A DNA stretch of 64,000 nucleotides from Letharia columbiana. Taxonomy: Eukaryota; Ascomycota; Lecanoromycetes; Lecanorales; Parmeliaceae. The DNA is taken from positions 992,001 to 1,056,000 of the forward strand of contig NW_023501041.1 in assembly GCF_014066305.1 (NCBI RefSeq). The letters are read 5' to 3'. Positions 23,883 through 35,204 of the stretch are shown here, piece by piece. The notes under the pieces were generated by a model. The model saw only the letters and a list, made by a program, of their open reading frames with translations. It made no database searches and was not told the DNA's origin. Numbering within the stretch: the first letter of the stretch is position 1; the number at the start of each line of letters is the position of its first letter. Both the position numbers and the translations under genes were made by a program.

Positions 23883-24692
23883 GAGCACTCTATCGATGGA
23901 TCTTAGAGGGAATGGCGAAAGAATAGACAGGCTATCTCGAATGGGTGAATAACTATCACGTCTCTATCTAACGCGTTCATATACGTGGCCACTGGGGTAG
24001 TGCACATCTTATGGGAGCATTCATGATTGAAAGCACACCTACATTTCCTTGAACTAGCCCGAGCGCCCTCTGCAGGTATAGGCTAGGATGAATACTCCAA
24101 TCCGATGCCTTACCGCCACTGTCGCCGTAGGATCGACGTGCATGTGCCCCACTTCACGGATAGGGATCTCACTGATCAGAACATACCCCGACTGGCTGTG
24201 AGGGTCCACGCTATCGATTACATGCTGCAGCCGAGTCTCCCCGCAGGGCCCGCAGGGGGAATATGGGTTGACGTATCGGAGAATTGAGTGATATGGACGA
24301 GTTGAAACAAAAAGAGCTAGTGAAAAATTTCAAGGTATTAACACTCTAGACTAGTCAGTATTCCATGAAATCAATGTTAAAGCCGTTAAGGCGTCTCGAT
24401 TTGTCGAGGCTGTCATCTGGAACCATCAGGACCCACACGATTACGCGGCCCGCTTATTTGTAACTTCGCGTTGGCTCTCCAGGATGAACGGTTTGAGCCC
24501 TTCAGGACTACTCATCACACTCCGCAGATAAGATTTTCTCAGATGTCTTGTCCTGAGAATAGGGAGAAAACCCCTAACGGCTATGGAAATCCGAGCCTGC
24601 GCCAGCGACAAGCAAGCTACTGATGTATGACCTAGACCAAATTGTGATCCGACCTAACATTCGACTTGTCACTTTCACAGGTCTCAGTCTTA
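23883..24692. other. PKS upstream region
   Basis: About 810 bp between the PKS start and the stop of the membrane-protein gene on the same strand. It must hold the PKS promoter and the 3' end of the neighbour. I see no ORF with support; the 60-codon frame at 24105-24287 looks accidental. No regulator-binding array stands out by eye. Confidence 0.6.
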
Positions 24693-26116
24693 TTACTGCA
24701 CGCTGACATTTAAATCTTGCCGAACCCGAATAGCATCCATTGCAAGCTCTTCCGCGTCCTTCTGAGAGCTTTCCGAGGAGTGAGATTTGAAAGCTGTGGC
24801 ACTGTGTTGATTGGCCCTCTCGTTTATGTATAGCCTTTCAATGGATGTTTCTCCGCCGTGAAGCCCGCCGAGTCCCTCGCCTTGATACGCCGTTATGTCG
24901 CCTCGCTGCTCATTGAAGTGGAGGGAGGCTTCGTTTTTCGATGTGAGCAAAGAGTAGGGGCCGCCTTGGATGCCTCTTTTGATGAAAGAGAAAATGCTCG
25001 GTAGACATATGCTAACAATGGACACCGGCGCTTCCAAGGACAACCAATATGTGATGGGAACAACGTTGTCTATTGATGATCATAGGTCAGCGAACACTCT
25101 TGGTGAGACTATCAAGACGCTGTGGAATTACATGTGAAATCTTCGACCAGAGCAGGACCAGCTTTGATGTCAGCTACGAGCCGTCCAATTGAGATGACTA
25201 TCACGCTGGCAGTAGGTCAGCATTAAATTTTAGACTGCGATAGGGATGCCTACCAATAGCCACAGACAAACACGCCAAGAAGAAGATATTTTCGAAGTGG
25301 CGGGAGTTGTAGTTTCCACAGAATCGGCAAAGGTATGAGCAGGATGATGAGATCGATGATAACACTGGAAATAGCGCTGCTCATCCACCAATCATAGGTA
25401 TTGATACAGTGGCCCTGGATACTTGGTTTCCAAACCTTTTCGATGGGGGTGCACTGGAATATGGATGAAACTATAGCAAAGATCAACCAGGCCATGTTCA
25501 AGGCAGCAGTAGTCCAGAGTACAGTCCGCAAGAGCCGATTGCTGTGGGCGTTGAATACGCGAGCGTAGAACAAGAGCGCCGAGAATCTAGGGAGCGATAT
25601 TGCGGTATCGTAGAGAGGATAATCGGCGTAGAGCAATAAGAGTCCTTTGACGATGTTGTCCGGGCTGACTAGACTTATGTGTTTCCCCAGTCCGATTGTT
25701 GTCCAGTATACTCCTGTCACGTTTTGCGCAACGATGAAAGGCTTACACATTCAGCCATTCTAGTCCGCTTTTGAGATGGAGATACTGACCAAGGTCGCCA
25801 CTGCTAACCAGTCGCTGGATTTCGCAGTCAGCATTGCCTATTTGACAGGTTTTGTCGAGCCTTGGAACACGCTGCGAAAGTAAAATTTCCCAATCCACAT
25901 CGCAAGACTCAAACTTGATTCCAGCAAGTGAAATATGGTCTCCCAAAATACGTACTCCCACCAAAATTTCGCCCTTTTTGACGAACGAGACCAAGATCCG
26001 AGCACAACTCCCCGCGACCAAAGACGGATCCCCACACAGATGAAAGGGACGATGATCATGGCAATGTACAATTTTTTGGCCGCGGGGCCACGGTCCTCGG
26101 ATGGAGCTGCATTCAT
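24693..26116 (-). CDS. PTH11/rhodopsin-type integral membrane protein
   Basis: This is a multi-pass membrane protein of the large fungal family with a rhodopsin-like domain (PTH11-related, also seen as accessory proteins in metabolite clusters). Five exons: 26116-25956, 25814-25790 (25 nt), 25741-25254, 25205-25132 and 25069-24693; 374 aa. A first hydrophobic segment (LYIAMIIVPFICVGIRLW) is followed by the family hallmark FWWDDWLAVATL. Then come GVYWTTIGLGKHI, a YDTAISLPRFSALLFYARVF segment, the IFQCTPIEKVW loop with Cys, CINTYDWWMSSAISSVIIDL, and IPLPILWKLQLP. A late segment near IGRLVADIKAGPALVEDFTY precedes a polar cytoplasmic tail of about 100 residues. Only the spliced reading restores the DDW motif and removes two in-frame stops. 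It sits just upstream of the PKS on the same strand. Receptor or transport function is unproven. Confidence 0.88.
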
Positions 26117-27772
26117 GTCTAGACAGGGGCACGCGTCTTGGAATCAATTTTGCAAATTTGAAGCTTTGAGGAGCATGAGCATTGCTTATCAAACTGGTAG
26201 GACGAAATTTAGCAGATGGGAAGAGTATTGAATAGAGAGAGAAGGTCGAGACTATCATTATAAAAACAAAAGGAGCCAGCTTTACTAGGGCATTACATTA
26301 CCGTACCACCAGTACCAAGGAATGACGAGAGTCGATTCGCATCCTTCAGCTTTGATAGTATACCCGAGGAGCATGACCGGAGATGTATCTTGGCCTTTTA
26401 CAGATACATTGGTATCAACCAAAAAATGCAACTGATCTCCGGGCCGTGCACAGCTGGTGGCTGCTGACTCGGGGCCGCGCATGAGCTGGTGGCCGAGATG
26501 TCCGCAATTTTTCTTGAGCAGGCTGAAAGGCTGAGTGATTCAAAGGGCGGTAAGCTCAGGATCAGCCAGCGTCATCGTCGTAAATGACAGACAGAATTAA
26601 ATGAGAGATGTATGGATGGCACAACACATTGTTAGGCTAAGGCTGTAGAAGTAGGGAGTACCTATATTGTAGGGGGTAAGCAAGAACCAAAGAATTACGG
26701 CTCGCAAAGCTTTCCCCATAATTCAGGTAGCTACGGCGCCTAATGTCCGCTGCTTTCCCTTTCGTGCGTAGGATCCGTGTCGTGCATGTAGACTATGCCT
26801 GAAATACCCTCCTCGCCTCGTCATATCTCAATTATCAATCATCCCGGGCGGCCGAGCTCGGCTTACTGTACGTCAGACTCGTGCACGCTTCAGAGGGTGT
26901 CGAAGCAAGTTAGCACTAAGCAAAACATGAGAGGGTGGTACACTGGTATTTGAGATAAAGATTCGTAAGGTGGTGTTTCGGGATCCGTTGGCTACTAGAG
27001 GGTAATAGGAGATTTTTTCGGAGAAATCTTCGAGCATTTTCTCCGCCTTGCATACACTGGATTAGACTACCATCGTTCCGGTACGTACCGTACCCGAACT
27101 AGAGTACCTAAAGTAGTGTGGGGGCATGATTCTCCCAAGGAAATTTCTGCCTCGTCCAATACCTTACGGGAGTGCCTGCAGAAGCGCACACAGTATTGTG
27201 AGGTACCTTAGTACTAATACTGTTAGTCGATACAATCGTAGCTGGGGGGAACACTCCAATCAACGATTTTGGATACACGATGTCAGGTATGTAATTACCT
27301 ACCATACTCGTACTGTAAATCTGTGATCTATAAATGTATCAGGCTTGTTTAATGGTGTCGAATACTGCCCATGAGGTCCCTTACCGTCGGCATCGTCCGT
27401 TCCATCAGCATTGTACCTATGTGTATGTCAGCTTACTTGGCGCTAAAGCTCTGACGCTAACTCCCTTATTATGGTTGCAGCCTCCATAGATTTACAACCA
27501 TTAACAACGGAGCTGCAAGACCTCTTGCGGCACCGCACATATTCCCAACGCTTTTCAAACGGTCGAGGTCCACTCCTAGTCTAAGGCTGTTTGCCTAGCT
27601 GCGTTTTGAGGCACTTTTCATTGTAACCCAACATTTCTACTTTCTTCCGCTTTCCACCCATTATCTCACTCAAGCAACATCTGGACATAATCCAGTCTTC
27701 GCCTGCATCTGACCATCCTCAAAGCTTTCACTCCATTTTTGCCCGGTGTCCCAGCCATTGACAGACGACGAC
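26117..27772. other. Region between membrane protein and SDR genes
   Basis: A divergent 1.65-kb interval. Apart from the small ORF listed separately at 26285-26482, I find nothing convincing. Short palindromic GGTAC-type words recur at about 27080-27110 (cggtacgtaccgtac) and 27200. The last 100 bp before the SDR start are the likely core promoter and leader. Confidence 0.5.
26285..26482 (-). CDS. Small unassigned ORF, possibly a gene remnant
   Basis: I do not recognise this protein. The frame reads at least 65 codons from an ATG and stays open upstream through LLKKNCGHLGHQ, so the true 5' end may lie beyond an intron. The composition looks protein-like rather than random: GDQLHFLVDTNVSVKG, then SPVMLLGYTIKAEGC and a tryptophan-rich end (PWYWWYGNV). 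It has three cysteines in all and no signal peptide in the visible part. It lies on the same strand as the PKS and membrane-protein genes, directly upstream of the latter. It could be the last exon of an unannotated gene or a decayed piece. Confidence 0.28.
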   Translation of the reverse strand: MRGPESAATSCARPGDQLHFLVDTNVSVKGQDTSPVMLLGYTIKAEGCESTLVIPWYWWYGNVMP

Positions 27773-28787
27773 ATGGCCGTCAAGGGCGTGAATGGCGTTG
27801 CACTAATCACGGGGGTGCGTGCATCCTCATAAGCTATACGCTTCATACTATCGAGCACTCATCTTCGCTTGCATCTAGGCTGCTGGTGGCATCGGGCGTG
27901 AGGCTGCTTTTGCTTTTGCTGAGGCCGGGGCAAATGGCATCATCTTCGCTGATATGAACGACAATGGTGCTCGAGAAGCAGCTGAACAGAGCAAAACTGT
28001 AGCCATCCAGTCAGCCTACCGTTACCTCGTCGTCCATCTCGATGTCACAGATCCAGCGAGCGTGCAGTCCATGGTCGATGCTGCCATCAAGGAATTTGGC
28101 AGGATCGACTACAGTGTCAATTGCGCTGGGGTAACACCCCCGTGTTAAGGAACAATGTTCACGATATCTGAAGCTGATGCGGATGGACATGTTCAGGTAG
28201 GCACAGATTCAAACGCACCGACTGCGGATGCGTCCGTCGAGGAGTTTGATAAGCTTGCAGAAATCAACACGCGAGGGACAATGCTGTGTGTACGCGCTGT
28301 CTCAAAAGCCATGGCAGTGCAAGAGCCTCTCATGTATCGAGGCCGTCACGGGCAGCGATCTCTTGGTCGAGGGTCCATCATCAACATTACTTCCGTCATG
28401 TCCTTCATTGGGGCTCGTGGCAAACTTCCATACGCAGCCTCGAAACATGCAGTGATGGGCATCACGAAAACGGCTGGTAAGTCTCGAATGTTGTCTTTGG
28501 GGATGATCTTTCTGATCAGAGACGCAGCGCTTGACAATACAGCTCACCACATCAGGGTCAATGCCATCTGTCCTGCGTGGGTCGATACGGCGATGATGGC
28601 CGCAGACTTCGACAAGCAGCCTGAGCTCAAAGGTATCATTCAAGCCGTCTCACCTGTCGGGAGAATGGCTGTACCAGAAGAAGTTGGTGACGTGATTGTC
28701 TTTCTGTCCAGTGCCTCGGCCAGCTACATCAATGGCCAGGGTCTCATAGTTGATGCTGGATTAAGTCTTACAATGAACCGAATGTAA
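27773..28787 (+). CDS. Short-chain dehydrogenase/reductase (SDR)
   Basis: This is a classical SDR, an NAD(P)-dependent oxidoreductase of a small-molecule alcohol or ketone. Four exons: 27773-27814, 27879-28130, 28197-28476 and 28528-28787; 277 aa, the usual classical length. The cofactor motif is TGAAGGIG at residues 13-20, and NCAG follows in the third strand. The catalytic Ser164, Tyr177 and Lys181 lie in NITSVMSF and LPYAASK. Near the C-terminus, CPAWVDTAM and the final INGQGLIVDAGLSLT segment complete the fold. A loop before the catalytic Ser (about residues 140-157) is somewhat long and basic. It sits 4 kb from the PKS start, on the other strand, so a tailoring role is possible but only inferred from proximity. 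Confidence 0.9.
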
Positions 28788-29495
28788 TCTGTACAGTAGG
28801 AATAGGATACAAGCCCTAGCTATCAAAAGCGGTCCTAAGAACCTGTCTTCTGGAGTTTTGCCCCTATGAGCGAGTCATAGGCTGGACAAGCTTTGGAAGG
28901 CAGGTTCCGACATCAGGAAATGTTTCAAGATTATGTGAATCATTCAACAAGTTTTACCTGTGTTCCTGGGGATCTCTTATATCGTTATGAATCCAGGTGA
29001 AAAGCTAACGCCACTATTAAATCTACTCGGTCACACAAGATTTCGAACCTAGACTACCACGATTCGACGGCCATGGACCTTTTAACCTTTACGAGTATGA
29101 TTGATAAAGCTCGTTCACCGAATGAACTCGGATTAAAAGTAGTAGAAACGTACAGTTGCAATACACCATCATTTCGAGATGCTGCTAGAATTGGAAGACC
29201 AACGAGGCACAGCTACATTGGATCCATCTGGAGAAGGTGAGTCTGAAGAAATTTGGAACTTGCATCTCGCCTGATGCTTCTAGAATCGAGTTGACTAGCA
29301 GCAGATCCATCCTGCTCAGCCATGGGAGTCCATACTCAGCTAATACCCGATCTTTGACAAGCGGATCAAGAGCGGCTGGGACTGAAGCGTTTTGTAGGAT
29401 GTTGAGTCTATGAGTGGGGAACAACGAGGGCTAATGGAGAGGAGATCATCTCATCACTCATACACCTGGTCTTGCTCGATATCATCAATTCCAGT
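28788..29495. other. Convergent intergenic region, SDR / BSP peptidase
   Basis: About 700 bp between two convergent stops. A minus-strand open frame at 29185-29424 lacks an ATG start and has no recognisable domain. No RNA gene is visible. Confidence 0.6.
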
Positions 29496-30499
29496 TCATG
29501 CAAGGTTGTCGTTTGGCTTGTCCTTTTCGACAGACTCGTCTCCCTCGGAGCGACCGTCTTTCCTGCCCTTCTCTTTCATTTCAGCATTATCTTTCCTATC
29601 CTTCTCGTGACTTTCCGCGCTGCTCTCCACCTTTTTCGTCATTTTCTGTTCCTCGTCTAGGCTTCCTTCATACTCTTTCCACAGAAGACTAACGTTTTTG
29701 CCGAACAGTTGCTCCCAAAAGTCATCCTCTGCGTATTTCTTGTCCTTCAATGCGTGATTAATCTTTCTCACACTGCCTCGGCCACAAGTACTTTCTATCC
29801 ATTCCAAGAAATATCCTGTATGCTGGTATCCAGCATCCCACTGCCCACCTCCTTCCTTCTTCCAATGTGGTGGGCTTAAGCCAGCCTTCAACCTTACAAA
29901 ATCAGCAATGCCTTCGATTAGCCCGCCAGGTGCGGTTCCCACGGCGTTCCATTGCCAGCAATGGACCATTTCGTGTACAAGCACCCCTTGTACCTCGTCT
30001 TTCTGTCGCGCAGATGGAATTCCATTGATATAGTCCAGAGAAAAGTGGATTTCTTTGTGGTCTCCGTCTAAATCTGAGCCCGTTGTATATGCGACACCGC
30101 CCATAGCATGGAGACAGAGGGTCACGGAGCGGCACGCAGGGATATGATCGTTGGTTTTGGTGGGTTGATAGAGAATAGAAAGGACGGCGTCGACTGCCTC
30201 GGAAAGAGCTTTGGAAGGGTTCGTATTGCTGAAAAAGACATTGGAACCAGGGTGATCAAGGTCAAGGGTAGAGAGGCGGAGCTTTGGGGTTGGAAAGGTT
30301 GGTTTTGGATGTGGACGACTAGTCACTTTCCTGTCGTTGATCTGGTTGTCAGAGCTCGAGACAGATCATTAAAGACCCCCTGAAATGCTTACTCTTCCCT
30401 TCCATCTTTCTTTCGTCCCTCCTCTTTGAAAAGATGAGCCTCCTCCTTGGGGCGGATAGGAAGAGGGGAGGGAGTAGGTTCATTTGGGGCAGCGGACAT
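29496..30499 (-). CDS. Basic secretory protein (BSP) family zinc peptidase
   Basis: A member of the peptidase family found in plants and fungi as 'basic secretory protein', a gluzincin-like metallopeptidase. Two exons: 30499-30393 and 30330-29496; 313 aa. The BSP core spans about residues 50-255. It has a VTLCLHAMGGVAYT strand, KEIHFSLDYI, the zinc site HEMVHCWQW (His155, Glu156, His159) and the downstream GLIEGIADFVRLKAGL. YFLEWIESTCGRGSVRKIN follows. The last 55 residues form a highly charged Lys/Glu/Asp tail. No signal peptide is visible: the first exon encodes a polar, charged leader (MSAAPNEPTPSP...). This points to a cytosolic form despite the family name. The start is the only ATG that fits; the second exon itself opens only from a GTG. 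Confidence 0.88.
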
Positions 30500-30941
30500 A
30501 GCGAGGGGTGTTGGTAATGGTTTGGGAGTCGTGCGGACCGTCCGAGTCATTGCTGTATATATGAACAGTTTCTATGAGTTTTTGAAGGACATCATCCCTT
30601 GCACCAAAGTTATCACGACTGAGGTAAATATCCCTGCGTCGATCAAATCGGCATCTCGGTGAGTGACGCACCGATGAGCTTAAATCATGCAGGCTTCGTG
30701 CGTAAATAGTTGCACCTGCGGAACTTAAGCATCTTACCAAACACTCGGTGTTTTTACAATGAGAATGAACTTGGGCCCAATTGCTGAGCGTGGGAAGTAA
30801 ATCGGAAGAAAGAGAAGAAAAAAAAGAGAAGAAAAAATATAGGGAATCTTTTGCTATTTTCTTGTGCAAGACCTACCTACACGTACAAAGGGATTGCCAG
30901 TGCAAGTGCAGTAAGCCAAACAAGCGGAAATCCTTAGAACC
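30500..30941. promoter_or_regulatory. Divergent promoter region, BSP peptidase / PTEN
   Basis: About 440 bp between two divergent start codons; the two genes must share it. It contains a purine-rich stretch at about 30800-30845 (GAAGAAA/AAAGAGA repeats) close to the phosphatase start. No specific operator is recognisable. Confidence 0.5.
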
Positions 30942-32728
30942 ATGGTATGTCCACTGGAGAATGAGATGCATCCCGAATGTCATTTGTATTAAGACCCTCA
31001 GGCTTCTCTTCTCCGATCAATTGTAGCAGGTCCTCGTTCACGCCATCCCGAGGCAGGCTTGGACCTTTGCTACGTTACAGACAATAGTAAACCATCTTAC
31101 CTACCCTTCACTCTTCAGCCTCTGATACCCGGTCAGTCATCGCCACCTCTGGCCCATCTTCGACTTATCCCCAACGCGCTTACCGCAACCCAACCGACGC
31201 TCTTGTTAGATTTCTTGACTACAAACATGGCAACAAGTGGGCGATATGGGAGTTTCGTGCCGAAGGTACAGGCTATCCGGACAGCGAGGTCTACAATCGA
31301 ATAAGACATTTTCCATGGCCAGATCATCATCCTCCCCCTTTCGCTCTGATACCCAACATCGTGGCTAGTATGCGAGAGTGGCTGAAAGGTCCCGAGTCGG
31401 AAGAGGGGAGAACGATTGTAGTACATTGCAAAGCTGGAAAAGGCAGGAGTGGGACCTCGGCTTGTAGCTACCTGATCAGCGAGGAAGGATGGACCATTGA
31501 GGAAGCACTGACGAGATTTACCTCTAGGAGAATGAGGAGCGGATTCGGAAGTGGAGTCAGTATACCAAGCCAATTGCGGTGGGTCGGTTACGTAGATTGG
31601 TGGACGAGACATGGCAAGGTCTACATTGAGAGGCAAATCGAAATTCTCGAAGTACACGTATGGGGACTCCGAGACGGGGTGAAAGTGGCTGTTGCGGGCT
31701 ACGTGGAGGAAGGTAGAGTCATCAAGACATTTCACACATTCGACAGAAAAGAGAGGATGATCATGGATGGGGAGTCGCAGAAGATGGTCAATCCCGCAAG
31801 CGTCTCGGATCATCTCAACGAGAAAGCTCTCCCTCTCCAGGAGACCAACTTTCAAGCTGACCCCAGCCATCCTTCCTACTCATCCTCGGTCTACTCCAAA
31901 ATAGCTCACCAACCGGGCGCGGATGCTGTCCTCTTCCGTCCTGAACGCCCAATCGTACTTCCTACATCCGACATCAACGTCGACTTCGAACGCCGCAATA
32001 AGGCTACCTACGGCCTCACAATGGTCACGTCAGTCGCACATGTCTGGTTTAATGCGTTCTTTGAATCTCAAAACTCCTCTACCTCTCAACCTGACTACGG
32101 GACTACCTCCAGGGCCACAGCCGATCCTCCTAGCGCGGACACCCTACCTGACAGCGGTGTCTTCGAAATTGACTGGGAAGCAATGGACGGCATCAAAGGG
32201 TCGGCTCGTAAAGGTACCCGCGCGCTTGACCGTCTAGCAGTCGTATGGCGAGCTATTCCAGAAACCAAGGAAGGCCTCACCAAGATCATCACTGAGCCAA
32301 GCGTCGGCCAGCCGGTCCCAGAGAGCAAAGCCGCGGATTGGAAGAACGCGAACCTCAAAATCGCTGCCGAAAGTCTAGGCAAGGACCTAGGACTGCGAAC
32401 TGAGAGCCCGTCGAGTACTAATGTGAGTAAGGCCAGCAGTACGACTGATCTCAGCAATACAGCACTGGCTGCAGAAAGAAGCGATAGCGATTCGGAAGCT
32501 GGCGTCAAAGCCCATGGACCGGAAGGGGAAGAGCATATACCGCATCCGGATCATCCTGCTATTTCTATATCGGAGCCTGCGCCGATGGATCGCAGTCATT
32601 CAGATGGAGTTGGCGGGCCCCCCAACGTCAACTTGGGAATCGAGGAAATGCGCAGCCCTATTCCTGACCCTGATATGAGATCAGCCAGTACACAGGATTT
32701 GCCGGGTATTCACGGGCAATTGCCATGA
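30942..32728 (+). CDS. TEP1: PTEN/Tep1-like phosphatidylinositol phosphatase
   Basis: A lipid and protein phosphatase of the PTEN family, expected to remove the 3-phosphate from PI(3,4,5)P3 at the membrane. Three exons: 30942-30944, 31002-31086 and 31137-32728; 559 aa. The first coding exon is only the ATG, followed by a GTATGT donor; splicing gives MASLLRSIVAGPRSRH, the usual fungal start. The phosphatase domain has GLDLCYVTDNIIATSGPSS, YPQRAYRNP and HFPWPDHHPPPF. The signature HCKAGKGRSG has catalytic Cys127; human PTEN has Thr where this has Ser. A C2-like region follows (about 190-330, VEILEVHVWG-type strands). The last 200 residues are acidic, Ser-rich and probably disordered. No membrane anchor is visible. 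Confidence 0.9.
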
Positions 32729-33344
32729 GGAAGATGGTGAATGAATGTGGTCAACGACCGGCGTATCAGGGCCAATCAGCTCTTTCAACTGCATTTGGGC
32801 ATTTCAGTAGGAGCATAGCAAGCATTTGTTGGAGCGATGGCGTCAGAATGGGCTTTTGAGCAGTGCAAGTAGCCCTGCATTCGGCCCACCTAAGCGTGTC
32901 TGTCAGCCAGTCTTTCGTGAACTTCCGGCTGTTTGCTGCGGCAATGTGATCGGCCCATTTGAATGACATTCGGACCTGGGAGGAAATCCAAGCTCACATC
33001 TCTTACCAAGATGCTGGAAAAGAAGACGATCCTCTGATCACGCTGCCTGTACTATCCCTCGGTTCGGGGTCAGGATTATTCACCTATTCAACTTCCAGAC
33101 GAACAAAACCAGCTACTGATAGACATGCTCGCCTGAGCAAGAACTCATAACGTACGCTAGTGTGTAGTGCTGCTCTTCGATATCAACTCCATGTGGAATT
33201 ACCATTGAATGGCAGCATCTCATGAAATATTGTAATCGATTACAAAGATCTTGTCAATCTCAATCTTACATGCTCTCTTCTCACCAGCCAGACCTAGATC
33301 ATCTTTGGCGCTTTTCCTACCCCTCTCATTCCAGATTTCATCTC
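32729..33344. other. Convergent intergenic region, PTEN / CAP
   Basis: About 615 bp between convergent stops, with no supported gene. Short open frames on both strands have no recognisable content. Confidence 0.6.
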
Positions 33345-35204
33345 CTATCCAGCATGTTCAACAATCTCGCTGACGAGCGCACCATTCCTCACCACACTCT
33401 TGACCTGCTCCGGCAGCGCCTTCTCGACATAATCATCATCTTCTGTCTGTCCCGGCAAATTGACGTTGATGCCCGTACACTTGCTCGTGAAAACCTCTGT
33501 CCCGAGCGAATCTCTACTCAAATAGATCGCCGCGCCATCGACTTGGTCTAGCATGATAGTCGGCAGCTTACCCAAAACCTGCATTTCAAATTTAGGGCTT
33601 TTGATGACATCGACGGCACTAACTAAAGAATCTATGACGAGCGAGCATTGTGTGCAGTTGTCGAGAGAGATAGCGTTGGCCTTTCCGATGATACGGATGG
33701 GAGTTTTGGTGCAGCGCGTTACGAGGATGGAGTGCGAGATTGAAGCCTCAATCTCGAGCATTTGGCCAGGGTTGTCATAATTTTCGATGAGCCATTTGTT
33801 GCCCTCAAGGTCTTTTCGGGGTGGCCTCTTTGCGCGCATACTTTCTGGCTTAGGCTTTTTGCCAGGGATGGGCGATTTGCCGAGAGAAGAGCTTTGAGAT
33901 GAAGAGCGGCTAGGAGCAGGCGGAGCGCTGGCGCCCTGGGCACGGAGCGAGGGATTTTTGTGGGTTTGGATGGACGGATCAACCTTGCGGAGGTGAGAGG
34001 TCACATCTGAGCCACGAGATATTTGGTCGAAGACGGCACCCATGTCTGAGGAGCTGGAAGTTGGAGTGACGCCGTTCGGCGGCATTGGCGGTGGAGGTGG
34101 AGGGCCATCGAAGGAAGGCAGAGGAGGTGGTGGAGGCGGTGCCGGGCCAGAAGATGGCGGTGGGGTTTTTGAGGACGTCTGGCCAGTTTGAACTTGGTGG
34201 AGGGCTTCTTGTGGATCAATGCCGTTTTGGTTGTTCCATGTCACGCCTGACGGGTAATGCTGTTTTACGTACGCGATTAGGGATTTAAAAATGGCGTAAA
34301 AGGCGTTAACCCAGTCGACATGTCTCCGATCCCTGATGAAGAAATTAATTGACATCGGGCATCGAGTGCGACGGCGATGACTTACCTCTCCTTATACTCC
34401 TTGATCACACGGTTCCCATGATATTGAACGCTACTGAGTGTTTCCGCCACATGGTCTGCGGGTTTGGGGTCAATGGTTATCCAGGCGAGCACAGCAATGC
34501 CTTCGGATACAGTTGTCAGATGGGTGAAAAGGGGCGATGCTCGATTGGCTTCTCGAATGTCATTGACAGCACCCATCATCGCTTGCAAGTCCTTCAAGAT
34601 CTCCATATAGACTGGTGACTGGATGTCCGGCTTTCTGGCTTTGGTGGTGATAATAAGGAACTTGCGCTCTGCAGCAAAGGCTCGAAGGACAGCAGCAGAC
34701 TGGTGACGCGAGGGTCAGCAAGCCAGATGCTTCGTTGGTGAGGAAGTCTTGGTGGACGTACCTGCTCAGCAACTAGCCCCCCAATCTCTTCGCTCATATT
34801 AACGAAGGACTTGACTTGCCCATTGATTATAGCATCGAAATCATCAATGACCGGAGGTAGTGTTTCCATGTGCCTGGAAGGCGATCTTGCCTGGTCCAAA
34901 GCCCGTTCTGCGGATGGTCCCTGGCCGGACAGAGGCTGGGCGGCATCTGTCGTGACTGAAGGATCGGTTATCGTAGGTACTAGATCTTCCAAACGCGAAG
35001 TTGCAGCTTCGAGCCTACCAAGTATGGTCAGTGCCAACTTTGCAGGTAGAGTGGAGGGCATTTGGCGGGGGTGTGGAGTGGATTTGACAGAGATGGAATG
35101 GGTAATTTAGCAGGCAGAGTAAGGCAGAGCAAGACTGTTGGCAAGCAAGTAAGGGTTCGTGCATACCGCTTGATCAGGGTTGTCAAGTTCACCGAAGCTG
35201 CCAT
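33345..35204 (-). CDS. SRV2: Adenylyl cyclase-associated protein CAP/Srv2
   Basis: CAP recycles cofilin-bound actin monomers and, in fungi, also binds adenylyl cyclase. Four exons: 35204-35167, 35014-34762, 34699-34386 and 34332-33345; 530 aa, a normal length. The N-terminus (MAASVNLTTLIKRLEAATSR, then LEDLVP) carries the cyclase-binding coiled coil. The helical folded domain follows, with RAFAAERKFLIITTKARKPD and GAVNDIREANR. A proline tract (PAPPPPPPLP and FDGPPPPPPMPP) lies near the middle, matching the profilin and SH3 binding sites. The C-terminal beta-helix (CARP) domain contains KWLIENYDN, CTKTPIRIIGKANAISLDNC and YLSRDSLGTEVFTSKCTGIN. The polypeptide ends at about the usual point (SEIVEHAG). 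The start comes from splicing the first 38-nt exon to GCTCGAAG. Confidence 0.94.

Noticed and set aside
29020..29070. tRNA-like T-arm (ggttcgaaatc on the minus strand)
   Set aside because: The flanking bases do not form T, anticodon or acceptor stems. I found no convincing tRNA or rRNA in the window.
29185..29424. Minus-strand 79-codon frame (VKDRVLAEYGLPWLS)
   Set aside because: It has no ATG start at the 5' end, no domain and no convincing splice partner.
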